A stretch of 64,000 nucleotides of DNA from the NCBI GenBank assembly GCA_003254925.1, contig QANZ01019712.1, forward strand, positions 46,900 to 110,899, in the 5' to 3' direction. This document shows positions 1 through 10,700 of this stretch, piece after piece. The notes beneath the pieces were generated by a model, which ran no database searches, was not told the origin of the DNA, and was given only the letters and a program-made list of their open reading frames with translations. The stretch comes from Chamaecrista fasciculata. Lineage: Eukaryota > Streptophyta > Magnoliopsida > Fabales > Fabaceae. A program made the translations under genes and the position numbers. How positions within the stretch are numbered: position 1 is the first letter of the stretch; each line of letters begins with the position of its first letter.

Positions 1-377
1 GAATGTTTGGAAGAGTTTTGGGACATTTTACAATTTTATTTTGAGGATTTGGGACTAAAATGAATGAAGATGATGAAAAAGAGGGGAAATTGAGAATAAT
101 GAGATAAAAATATAACTCAGGGACCTATTTGAATTTTGAATGAAATATTTTTTTTATTATTAATGCTGATGTGGCACGCACAGTTGGCTTTTTTTTTTTA
201 GTTTTCCAACTGCTGACGTGGCACTTAACGTGCCACGTCAGCAGTTAACGGCTTCAGGGACCAATTTGACTAACGTTAGTAAAATTCGGGGACCTATTTG
301 TTAATTTCCATAAATCAGGGACCAATCTGTCAGCGACCCAAAATTCGGGGACCAGTTTGGGAGTTTACTCTTTACCC
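1..377. repeat. Foldback-type repeat, partial, with a strong hairpin
   Basis: This stretch holds repeated short blocks of the type 'ggaccaatttg' and 'ggggacctatttg', the signature of the foldback repeats seen throughout the window. Near its middle is a hairpin: a 14-bp arm at 211-224 (tgctgacgtggcac) pairs perfectly with 230-243 around a 5-nt loop. The right edge ends in 'gagtttactc' at about 361-371 and abuts the copia remnant. The left edge runs off the window, so the full element and any target duplication cannot be seen. No gene is visible. Confidence 0.55.
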
Positions 378-378
378 T

Positions 379-1498
379 TCATTTAATGTTGAATTTGGAT
401 CTGAATTTGGTAAACAGAGGAACTGTTATACTTTTTGTGAGCAAATCAGCAGGTTGGTCAATAGCAAGCAAATGACGAATAGAAACATGATTAAGTTTAA
501 CATGATCATGAACAAAGTGCAAATCAATTTCAACATGCTTAGTTCTAGCATGTAAAATTGGATTTGTAGTGAGATGGACAGCACCAAGAATATCACAATA
601 CAAGGCAAGAACTTGAGTGGAAGACAAACAAAGTTCTGGACACAGTACATTGCTTCTTTGAGCTCCAAGTGATGGGAACAGAAGCAAGGAAAGCACACCA
701 CCCAGAAGTCGACCTCCTATCATTAGGATCACTTGCCCAATCTGAATCTGAGAATGCAGTGAGGTTGAGGTGAGTGGATTTGGAAATATGCACTCAAAAG
801 TCCAAAGTTTGCAGATATTGACAAACTTTGTTTACTGAAAAACAAATATCAAGCCTAGTGATAGACAAATACTGTAAAGCACCAACCACAGACCTATATA
901 ATGAAGGATTTTCAAAATCATCATGACCAAACTTTGATAATTTCTAACCAACAATCATGGGAGTAGTTAGAGGTTTTGGAGTCCCCCATTTGAGCTTTAA
1001 CAAGTAACTCCTTAATATACTTAGTCTGAGACAAGTGTAAACTGCCATCATCCAAATGAGTAACCTGAACTCCCAAAAAGAAATTAAGAGAACCCAGATC
1101 CTTTAATGGAAAAGGAGAAATCAAAGACTTAATCACAGCAGCAATAGCAGAAGATGATGTACTAGTGATCACAATATCATCAACATAAGCAAGTAAATAA
1201 AGAACTTCAGCACCATTATACCTCATGAACAAAGAGCTATAACATTTGGAAGACACAAAACCAAGACTAAACAAGGCAGTAGATAAAGTAGTAAACAAGC
1301 CCAGAGAGCTTGTTTCAAACCATAAAGTGATTTATGAAACCTACACACAAGATTAGAACTCTCAGCTTTTGTAAACCCTTCAGGCCGCATCATATATACT
1401 TCTTCATTAAGCACCCCATTTAAAAAAGGTTGAGCCCTAGACACAAGAGTAGCAGAAGGAGAAGGAGAAGGAGAAGAATTTTCCATTTCACCGATTAT
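379..1498 (-). pseudogene. Degenerate Ty1/copia pol remnant (reverse transcriptase and RNase H)
   Basis: Read on the minus strand, pieces of a copia polyprotein follow in order. A short N-terminal leader ([18 protein letters not shown]) starts at about 1486. Reverse transcriptase follows, with the LNGVL..E.VYM.RPEGF and SLYGLKQA motifs and the catalytic AYVDD motif (about 1165-1190). RNase H follows with SDSDWASDPNDRRSTSGWC (about 680-760) and the LTKSI tail (about 400-430). The frame changes several times and stops intervene, so no intact protein is made. The leader, next to the LTR and primer-binding site, is joined directly to the reverse transcriptase, so most of gag, protease and integrase is missing through an internal deletion. 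The 3' side is cut by the foldback repeat at about 377. It is a dead copy. Confidence 0.88.
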
Positions 1499-1510
1499 GC
1501 TCTGATACCA
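1499..1510 (-). other. Copia primer-binding site (initiator Met-tRNA type)
   Basis: On the minus strand this reads TGGTATCAGAGC, the standard plant Ty1/copia primer-binding site complementary to the 3' part of initiator methionine tRNA. It directly follows the LTR end at 1511 and precedes the leader ATG at 1486. It fixes the orientation of the element as minus strand and the LTR at 1511-1679 as its 5' LTR. Confidence 0.85.
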
Positions 1511-1679
1511 TGTTAAGGAAATGGAATGAGAATGATTTTATTTCTTACTGAACTAAATACAAATACACACATTTATAGCCAAAATTTCAGGGACTAAAAC
1601 GTAATACAAAGGACTAAAAATGTTATACAGAAAACTGCGCAACTTACTAACAATAAACTAGCTAAACAGACTTTTAACA
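1511..1679 (-). mobile_element. 5' LTR of the copia remnant
   Basis: The segment starts TGTTAA and ends TTAACA, a perfect 6-bp terminal inverted repeat typical of LTRs, and abuts the primer-binding site. On the minus strand a TATA-like box (ctataaatg, about 1572-1581) could once have driven leftward transcription. The length of 169 bp is short but within the range of small copia LTRs. The partner 3' LTR is not present in the window. The right end lies 238 bp upstream of the polygalacturonase start codon, so this LTR forms the outer edge of that gene's promoter. Confidence 0.7.
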
Positions 1680-1834
1680 GAAAAACCAATAGATTATCTA
1701 TTACTCCTTATATGGCTTTCCTCAAATTTTGTGGGGAGGTATATTATTGAATTTTACATTCTTAATTTAACCTTTGTCGTAAGAGATTTTTTGGTGAAAA
1801 TAACAAACTTCTATTTTTTATTAGGTTTTGCAAG

Positions 1835-1843
1835 TATAAATAT
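1835..1843 (+). promoter_or_regulatory. TATA box of the polygalacturonase gene
   Basis: The sequence tataaatat lies 75-83 bp upstream of the ATG at 1918, which predicts a transcription start near 1865 and a leader of about 50 nt. It is the best TATA match in the short interval between the copia LTR and the gene. Confidence 0.55.
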
Positions 1844-1917
1844 ATGTTTTCCGAATGAGTTCTCATCAGATCTTTCAATAAATCAAGCTTCGAAAGAAAA
1901 GAAAAGACAACAACAAC

Positions 1918-3842
1918 ATGAAAATGGGTATTTCCATTTCATTTTTCTTATTTCTGATTATCTCCACTATTGCTCAGGCAAAAGACTTTGATATAACAAA
2001 ATATGGTGGAAAACCCGATGGAGATATAACCACGGTTAGTGTGTTTTTAATTTGTGAATTTATGAATGATTGAACTATACACAGAGATCTTCAAGATCCA
2101 ATGTTAGTAGAGTTGAAATTCTTACGTATTATAGTTCTTGGTAATATTTTGAGTAAATTAACAATTAGTTTCTAAAAGATCAACTTGGTCTCTAAAATAT
2201 TGAAATACACAGTTTAGTTCATGAAATATCAAAACAATATATTTGCTAGTCCTTTTTATGGACTATGTAATATATCGTTTTAATTATGCAAGGACTAAAT
2301 TATATATTTCAATCTTTCAAGAACCAAGTTGTCAACTCGATAATCTTCCAAGGACTATATTGTTTGTTTACTCTAATATCTATTTTAAAAAATAATATCA
2401 CTATTTTCACTTACACAATTGGTTATACAAGTAAACACCTCATGTCTAAGACTTCTAGATCTAGTTATGTTCCATGCACATAAACAGGTGGATTTAATTT
2501 GTGAACATTTTCTTCATCTTAATAACTTTATTTTTCTTATTATATATGCCCTTTTTAGGCTCTAACAAATGCCTGGAAAGAGGCATGTCTAGCAACAATT
2601 CCAAGCAAAATCATAATTCCTAAGGGAACTTTTCATTTGGGAGTAATTGACTTGAGAGGACCTTGCAAATCTAAGATTGAACTCATGAATGATGGCATAG
2701 TCTTGGCACCACCAGATATTGCTTTATTGCATGGGGCAGATCAATGGATTAAGGTTCAATATATGAATGGCTTCTCCATAACAGGGCATGGAGTTTTTGA
2801 TGGACGAGGTCCAACTGCTTGGAAACAAAATGATTGTTCAAAGAACAAAAATTGCAAAATGCCTACCATGGTATGTAAATAATAAATAAATAAACCCATT
2901 TGAATTCCAGGATTCAAAGCTTTTTAATCAATTAACTATGACATGTTTCATTTCATAATGAGTTTTTCTCTGCTGAAATATATGAAACAGAATTTTGGTT
3001 TTAACTTCCTCAACAACTCTTTCGTTGGGCCCGTAACGTCAAAGGATAGCAAAAATTTTCACGTCAATGTTTTGGGCTGCAACAATTTTACTTTTGATGG
3101 CTTCCATATCATTGCACCTGAAGATAGCCCCAACACTGATGGAATCCACATTGGAAGATCAACTGAAATACATGTTAAGAATGTGAACATTGCTACCGGA
3201 GATGATTGCATCTCGTTGGGTGATGGAAGCAAAAATATATATGTTGAGAATGTAAAATGTGGACCAGGCCATGGCATTAGTGTTGGAAGCCTTGGAAAAT
3301 ATGATAATGAAGCACCCGTATCGGGTTTCTATGTTAAGAATTGCACTATATCAAATACGCAAAATGGTGTGAGAATTAAGACTTGGCCTGGAACTAATGG
3401 GGCTATTACAATTACCGATATGCATTTTGATGGCATTACTATGAATAATGTTGCAAACCCTGTGATCATTGACCAAGAGTATTGCCCATGGAATCAATGC
3501 AATAAGAAGGTATTATTTATTTATTTATTTAGAGTTTTATATGTTCATTACACTTGTTAAAGATTGAGTTATAATGTTATATATAAATTCTAAGTATTGT
3601 TATACTCATTGTTCTTGTAGACCCCATCAAAAATAAAGATTAGCAAGGTGAGTTTCAAGAATATTAAGGGCACATCATCAACTTCAGAAGGAGTGGTTTT
3701 GATATGTAGCGGTGGTGTACCATGTGAAGGAGTGGAACTAAGTAACATAAGGCTCACTTTCAATGGAGCTCCAACAAAAGCTAAATGTGTGAATGTTAAA
3801 CCTACAATTCTAGGGTTGGCTCCTGCTTGTGCTGCGGTCTAG
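1918..3842 (+). CDS. Exopolygalacturonase (glycoside hydrolase family 28), 4 exons, complete
   Basis: Predicted to hydrolyse terminal galacturonate units from de-esterified pectin in the cell wall. Exons are 1918-2034, 2559-2870, 2991-3509 and 3621-3842; all introns are GT-AG and phase 0, giving 389 aa, the usual size for plant exopolygalacturonases. Residues 1-21 form a hydrophobic signal peptide, and the mature protein would begin near KDFDITKYGGK. The four GH28 signatures are present: NTD (191-193), GDD (213-215), GHG (236-238) and RIK (271-273). The two catalytic-region aspartates and the histidine are intact, and the family-typical block IDQEYCPWNQC ends exon 3. The close match to pollen exopolygalacturonases suggests pollen or pollen-tube wall remodelling, but expression cannot be seen here. 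Intron 1 carries a foldback repeat (2151-2372). The ATG was chosen because it opens the signal peptide. Confidence 0.95.
2151..2372. repeat. Small inverted-repeat element in polygalacturonase intron 1
   Basis: The left edge 'gagtaaattaacaattag' pairs with the right edge 'ttgtttgtttactc', and the arms hold phrases such as 'aaagatcaacttggtctc' mirrored as 'aagaaccaagttgtcaac'. The same family recurs in NAC intron 1 (53333-53569), in SWAP70 intron 9 (about 42497-42770) and downstream of the NAC gene (48648-48928). It is non-coding and spliced out. Confidence 0.6.
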
Positions 3843-5352
3843 GTGTCCTATTACACTTTAATATATTGATGTTTCACATTCAATTCTAGCTTTATATTTT
3901 GCTTTGTCATTTAATTATTTTTATTACATAATATGTAACCTCAATCCAGTTTAAATGTCAAAAGGAAATATATATCATGTCTTATTCTCATTGACTATGC
4001 AACTTTTCTCGTTCAATATGTATATGTCATATATATTCATTAGTAAAGAGATATGATATATAACGAAGATTTTATAAAGCCTATAAAGCTAATAAATAAA
4101 TTCGGTTTGTTATTCTAAATCACATTGGAGAAACAAGAACAAAAGAATATCATAGAGGCAACATACTCCTTTAAATTACATCCCAATCACTATAGAAATA
4201 ATGATATAAGTATAAAATATAAGGTATGGTTGTTGCGTTTAAAACATGCAACTTCTTAATCCTCAACGAAAATTAAGTCGTCAAAGTTTATGAACATCAA
4301 ACAGAGATTGATAGTTATAAATCCAATGGTTGGAAAGAAAAATTTGATACTCACCGAAAAAGAAAAAAAATACTAGAATTATAAGAGAATTGAAGAGGAA
4401 GAAATCTCCGCAAATTGAACTAGGGAGAAAAAAATCTCCTACTTCTCTTATAGAGAAAAGACAACAAAACAAAAACTAAGTAAGTAAAAAGAGAACATTT
4501 TGCTGTGTTTGCTTTCAATGTTTTCAATTTTTATTTTTGGCCGAAATCCTATTTCGGTTCCCAATGTTTACCCTAAATTATGTTTTGATTCCCTAATGTT
4601 TTTTTCCTTCCATTTTAGACTTGTTGGACTATTCTGAGATGAATTAGGGACTTGAATGAAAGGAAACTTTGAAAGAATGGTGAAATCTAGATAAAAATGA
4701 TTTTTTTCGTTAATTTTTGAACAAAAATATACCACAACAATGACCCTTTCTGCTAACAGAGTAAACTTGAAGCCCTAAATTGACATTTTTTAAAACCACA
4801 GAGACCCGATCTCTAAACCCTAAACCACAAGAACCTTCCTTGTAATTTACCCTAAAAATAAATAGACATTGTCACTATCCAAATGAAAATATGAAAAGCA
4901 TAATTAAACAACAAGTCCCTAGAACTCGAAACAGTGGACTCTAGCCAATTGTCGTGTATTGTTAGGCTTTCAAATTGATCTATGAAAATCTAAAAGAATT
5001 ATAAAGCATAGGAATCTATTCCAATTATTCACCAATTATAAGGGAAAATCTATGACTAAACTTGAGCCAAACAAGTGAAATTAAGTTCACTTAACACAAT
5101 TGTATATATAAGAATTCTCCTAGAACAGTAGTTCTTTCCAGAGATTAGAAATAAAAGTGCAAAACAAATTTAATCATCACCAAAAAAGGAAAGTGTAAAA
5201 ATTTTAAAATTGATTAAAATTGAAAATATTTTTGCGAAAAATCACACTTTAGAACCAAGAAAATTTTTTGGATTGACCAAAAAATGTAAGCTTACTTGAC
5301 CAAAAATGTAAGCTTACCTAGCTTATCTTCTCTCCCGCACATTGAAACCTAC
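3843..5352. other. Intergenic region downstream of the polygalacturonase gene
   Basis: No convincing gene is present. At about 4540-4620 one arm of the foldback family of 37075-37905 and 54133-55002 is recognisable ('ttcggttcccaatgtttacc'), followed by a degenerate unpaired stretch to about 4860. The rest is AT-rich sequence with poly-A runs and only short shadow reading frames. Confidence 0.5.
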
Positions 5353-5664
5353 GGCTCCGTTTGGTATGCTTTTGGGTATGTAAAGGAAAAGGTTTTACAA
5401 GGGAAAAATTGTGAGGGAAAGGAAAAGTAGTTGAGGGAATGTAAAGTAGGTAAATATTGAAAGTGTTTGGTATAAAAAGGTATGGGAGGGAAAGTAAAAT
5501 AGATATAGAAAAAAATGACAAAAATGCCCTTCCCACAACCACCACAAGACNTTACATTGTAATCCACTCTACATAGCTTAAATTACCATACCAAACACAT
5601 GAAAGTCTCGAAATTCGTGTAGTTTTACAATGTAAAACACATTTCATGTGTAGCAAACGGAGCC
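5353..5664. mobile_element. MITE with GGCTCCGTTTG terminal repeats
   Basis: The element starts GGCTCCGTTTG and ends CAAACGGAGCC, a perfect 11-bp terminal inverted repeat. Inside, 'gtttggtataaaaagg' and 'ccataccaaacac' continue the mirror symmetry. Both flanks carry the trinucleotide tac (5350-5352 and 5665-5667), compatible with a 3-bp target duplication as in PIF/Harbinger elements, although those usually duplicate TWA. At 312 bp with no coding capacity it is a typical non-autonomous MITE. One unresolved base sits at 5551. Confidence 0.72.
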
Positions 5665-5971
5665 TACATTTTTTCAATGCTAAAGACAACAAAAGAATCA
5701 AATATAGAGAGAGAAAAAAAAATAAATTAGAGTACATACATACTCTCTCTCCTCACACTTTAAAATAAACATTGCTTTCAAATGATAATGAACAAATAAA
5801 ACGATAAAGGGTAGAGAAAGATAGAAATCATAATTAATTCAGACACAATTGACAAAAATAATAGTTCACTAATAAGGGAGAGTTGAAAAATCAAAATACA
5901 CAAAACAATAAAAAAGAAAGTGGCACCGTGTCAAACAAAAACTAAAAAGAAAACAAAAGACATAAAAGAGA

Positions 5972-6514
5972 GGTCAAAGGATCATTTTGATCCTAAATGT
6001 ATGCCCTAATATTTATTTTGGTCTATTATATTTCAAAATATTCAAATTGGTCCTAAATGTTGGCAAAATGATTCATTTTGGTCCTAAATATTAGTAAAAT
6101 GTTTCATTTTGGCCCCAAACTATTGAATTTGTCCATATTTCTCTCGTCTCTCATTTTACGCTCAAAGTACTTGTTAAGAGGAAATCGTAGCTCTGAATTT
6201 GTTGCATTAGAATTTGAAACAAGAGAGATATGATCAACTTTGCTTGTTTGACCATAAAATGAACAGTATACTTTTAGGATTGATTTGACCTTGTTTGTTT
6301 ATGGCCCCAACTAGATCGAGAAAGTACTATTCGAGAACAATACATAGCTCTAAACCCGTCACGTTTGAACTTGAAACAAGTCATATATATTCAATAATTT
6401 GGGACCAAAATGAAATATTTTACAAATATTTAGGACCAATTTGAACATTTTGAAACACAATAGACCAAAATGAGCATTAGGGCATATATTTAGGACCAAA
6501 ATGATCATTTAACC
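5972..6514. mobile_element. Foldback MITE, 9-bp imperfect target duplication
   Basis: The left end ggtcaaaggatcattttgat mirrors the right end aaaatgatcatttaacc. The arms of about 130 bp carry 'tttggtcctaaat' blocks. The flanks taaaagaga (5963-5971) and taaaagaaa (6515-6523) match at 8 of 9 positions, compatible with a Mutator-type duplication. The core (about 6145-6400) contains two copies of a unit ending 'acaagagagatatgatcaac', also found in the elements at 37075-37905 and 54133-55002. Confidence 0.68.
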
Positions 6515-6944
6515 TAAAAGAAACAACAAAGTAAAGAAAATAAAACAAAATAAAAGACTAAAAACTAAACCTAAGAATTAAGATGCATCGATAGTTTCAC
6601 CTAAGGCACTTAGCAATGCACATTCACCAAGCTACCACGAAGTGAAGCTATATCTTTCTCAATGCAAGAAGGACGACGCAAAAGAGAGTATGATAAATGA
6701 GGGACTAAATAGCTTATTTCAATAAATAAAGAATCAAATTGTTGACTCAATTAAAAAGGAAAGACTAAATAATAAATTTTCTCTATTTTCAGAATTCCAC
6801 TCAATACCAAAAAAAAAATAACCTTCATTATTTGACTGTCACCAATAAATCCCGTTAGAGCTCCATCCTTAATCCTTATATTATCTGACTCAAAATTAAT
6901 CCTTAATTCTTGGGAAAGCATGTTGGCTTCACTCTTGGATTCAG

Positions 6945-7044
6945 TCAATTAGAGTGGGAGCAGGCAAATTATGCCCTTGTTCTTCAAATTAGAGATTGTG
7001 ATATTGAAAGGATGGAACTGCAAAATACCCTTCAAAAAGTTTAG
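6945..7044 (+). pseudogene. Possible orphan terminal exon (coiled-coil-like peptide)
   Basis: After an acceptor-like 'ttggattcag' at 6935-6944, the plus strand encodes 32 residues, starting QLEWEQANYALV and ending IERMELQNTLQKV, before TAG at 7042-7044. The amphipathic, Glu/Gln/Leu-rich composition resembles a real coiled-coil end rather than random AT-rich translation. No upstream exon could be joined, so it is best read as the broken tail of a gene or a captured exon. The family is not recognised. It lies about 670 bp upstream of the APC5 start codon. Confidence 0.35.
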
Positions 7045-7404
7045 CCTAGTGCGTTTGGATCCTTTAACTTTCAATTACAAAAACCCAAATGAACTCTGTG
7101 GAGATAGGTGGAAGACAAAATGAACTTTTACCATTGACCATGGCGGAAATTGCTGAACAATCACAAATCAGAAAAAAAAAATAGCAATCTAGTCTCTCCC
7201 TCATACGAACAAGGACTGTAACGCACAAGAAAAAATATCCATAGTCCCATCTACACTTTCAGCCAACGATCCAAAAATGCACCAACGAAAATGGCGCCAA
7301 ATGGAGAGAACGCAGCGTTCAATTTTGAGTGGAAAAAGATCCACCGCAAACACAAATTAAAAACAAGGCCCAAAAAAAAAAAACACAAATTAAAAAGTGT
7401 AGGA

Positions 7405-7410
7405 CACGTG
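7405..7410. promoter_or_regulatory. G-box (CACGTG) upstream of APC5
   Basis: The palindrome CACGTG lies in the context 'ggacacgtggcg', about 300 bp upstream of the APC5 start. G-boxes bind plant bZIP and bHLH factors. The context is a good match, but a functional role is inference. Confidence 0.4.
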
Positions 7411-7711
7411 GCGTGAGATAAGCCTTTGGATATAATGAATGATTGAGATCTCTTGAGAGCAGAGATAGCACTAGAAAAGTACAGTAGAGAATCACTGCCC
7501 TTCTTCTTCTTCACGACGACTTCACCACAGTTTTCAAAAGAGAAAAAACCCTCCATACTCATTAGCAGTGATGAATGAGTATCTTCATGTGACAAATTAG
7601 CCACAGGATCTACAGAGAGAATGCTGAAGCAAGTTCTATTTGTTGAGCGATAATCGGCTAAGCATTTTCGCAAACACATTGCGAGCATAAGATATATATT
7701 GATAGTCGATA

Positions 7712-10700
7712 ATGGCTGGTGTTTTCAAACAGCCAAGTGCGTTTGTAATCACACCGCACAAAGTGACTATCTGCTTACTTCTGAAGATATACGCTCCGCC
7801 AGCACAAGTATCGGGGCCTTTTCCTGTCTCTTCTGTTTCTCTGCACAACCGGCTCGGGTTGTTCTTGTTGGCCCTCACGAAGGTGCGTCTCTTTGCATCA
7901 AATAATTTCGTTTTTCTTTAGTTTGGTAAACTGGAAAGTGGAAATGGAAAACGCGTTTGAATTTGGAGGAAAATGGGGTTGGCTGTATGTACTGAAAAAG
8001 AAATTCCGAAATCCTAATATCTGGAAAGAGAAGTGTAGGCTTTAGTTAGCTCAAATATTAACTTTCAGTATTTTCATCTTTGGGTTGTCGAATTGTCTTG
8101 GGAGGGTGTGAAGTGAAATTGATGTGTAATATGATTGTTCTTAGTCTTCTTTATTTGTTATTTCTTAATTTTTACCTGTCAAATATTTCATATATGCTTG
8201 TTGTTTGAAAGTACTCTTGCTAATGTAGTCCTGCGATGATATCTTGGAGTCAAAATTGGATGAGGTCATTCATCAGTTGAGGGTGATAGGTGGCTTCTCA
8301 GATAATTGGTTTATTGAACATTTGACGAGTAGACTATATTCGTTGTCATGGCCTGATGATTTATTTAATTTCTTTAGTGAAATGCGAGGTTAGTTGATTG
8401 CATAATCATAACCATCCTTCATCTTCACTACTTAGTTTGTTTAGTTTTCGTCTTCCTTTAATCTTTCAAATTTATTTCTAATACATGTAATTATTGCTTA
8501 TTTACTAGTTTAAACTTTTGGTGATTTTATTTTATCTCTGTTCAGGAATACTTGCAGGTCCCGAGTCAGGTATTGTGGATGATGACCAAGTGATGTTGGA
8601 CTTAAACAGTAACCTTGGCTTATTTCTTCGGCGATGTGTACTTGCATTTAATTTGCTGTCATTTGAGGTTTGATGTACTCACATATTCTTCCAATGGTTT
8701 GAAGTGATTTTATTGGTAGAAGTGTTCACTTTTTCTTATTTTATTACCTTTTTAACAGTAAGCAGTGGATAGTTATCCTATTAAACGGTTCAGGTGCTAC
8801 AATTAGACTATGTAGGTGGCTCAGACGCTCTATAATATTGCTGGATGCTGATATCATAGTACTCTCCTCTGTAGACCTCATCTTTACATTGACTTACTTC
8901 TTATTTGTAGGGGATTACGATTTTCTATGGTAGCAATGTCACGATTTGGAAATTTTCTATAAAGAATTTAGTCACTGGTAGAATGTTTTTCTTCTTTTTC
9001 ATGAAACTTATGAGTCGATTCTCTTGATGGATCTAGGAAATCCCTTGCTCACTCCCAACCCCCTTCTTGTATATTTAGTTTATTTGTTCAAAAGTTACCT
9101 TTCTTCTTTAGGGTGAAATCTTTTCTTCCTAGTAAGAAGTGTTCTTTCTTTCTGGTAGACATGAAGTGACATAGATCACTATGAGTATAGCATACTGTCC
9201 CCAAGTGTATTATGCCATATATCTCTAAGAAGTAGGATAGAAGGATTTTTCAGTATCAGCCATAGTCTTCATAAACTTCTATGCTTACTACAGTGGGAGA
9301 AATAGTGGAATATGCAAAAGTTTGCTTTTCTTGCTTATCAGGGGACTAATGAAGGAGACACAGATAATAAAAATGGCAGAAGTGCATAGCAGTGACTAGC
9401 ATCCATGTGCCTATTTATTAGTCCAGTACTAAATCATTTTTATTTTGTAAGAAATAGTTTAGTATATGGAGTTAGATAGAACTTCAAAGACGACTAATCA
9501 AACAACTACTTTTCTTTTCCCCTTTCTCCTTCTATTAGTTACACATTTAAACATAGTGATTGTTCAACCTTGTATAGTTTTATACTTCTATCCCACCTAT
9601 TCTTGATGACATGAAATTAAGTTTTCTTATAAATGACTTCTAGCGTTGAAATAAATTCAAGTTTTTAACTTTTCCAAAATGGTTTACTTTAGCTATATTA
9701 AACTGAACGTGATTAGAAGTGTGCAAATCAAGCTTTAGTTCGAATGAGTTTTGGGGTAACTGTTTTCTCTCTAATGGTGTTATTACTGGTGAATAGAAAG
9801 AATATCAGAATTGGCTAGACTAAACTATTGATTTTTATAATCAAAAGGTTGCTGATTTGTTTGGACTTCGGATTGTAAATATGCAGGGCGTATGTCACCT
9901 TTTGACTAACATAAAGATATATCGTAAAGAAGCACTATCAAGCTGTCGTCCTTATGAAGAACTCTGTTTAGATGATTCTAGTAGCAATCTTGAGACATGT
10001 TCTGAATATGAGAACATGGACCTGGAGAACTTTGTCTATGAAAAGGTTACAGAAGAAATTGAGGCAAGAAAGGAGGCTAGTGAAAGAGTTCCGTTTCATC
10101 TACATGCACCAAAAACACTTCTGGATTTAGTTGACGGTATAAGCATCGAACTTCATTCTTCTGTTGATGTTTGATGTTTTTCTTTTGGCCCTTTATTAAT
10201 GAGCAGGAGTTGCTTGAAACTGAGGTTGAGTTCCTGATTATGTCAGGAAATTCTCTTGGTACTGGGCTTGTAGGAAAAAGTGGTCTATAATTGAGTTTCA
10301 TAATGAGTGAAGCTAATCAATGAAAGGTCAAAAATTGCTTCAAATACAAAACTTTTAGTATGGTTTCTGCCATTCTTTAAGCTTTTACCATATGATGGGC
10401 AGTGAACCTTTTCAGTTCCTGCTCTGGCCTAAAAGACTATGGTTTTTGCATTTAACAAATCCCAGTCTTCCTCAAGAATTCTTTTATCTCCTAATTAACT
10501 TTTCGGTAGTTTGTTTTTGCCTTCTTTTTCTGATCTACCCTTTTACATGTTGGGGTAACTGGAATTGATAATGTTGTTTTAAATGCATGTTCACAGATAT
10601 TGATGTCCCTGCTGACTCAATATCCAAAGTGAGGGAGAAAGGCAGAGAAGCTGGTCACTATGGAGATCCGCCAAGTAACATGCTGCAAGATATTGAAAGC

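Noticed and set aside
7251-7688. A 145-codon minus-strand frame opposite the APC5 leader
   Set aside because: Composition is Phe/Leu/Ser-rich without family resemblance, and it lies over the promoter and leader of APC5. There is no supporting splice or start context.
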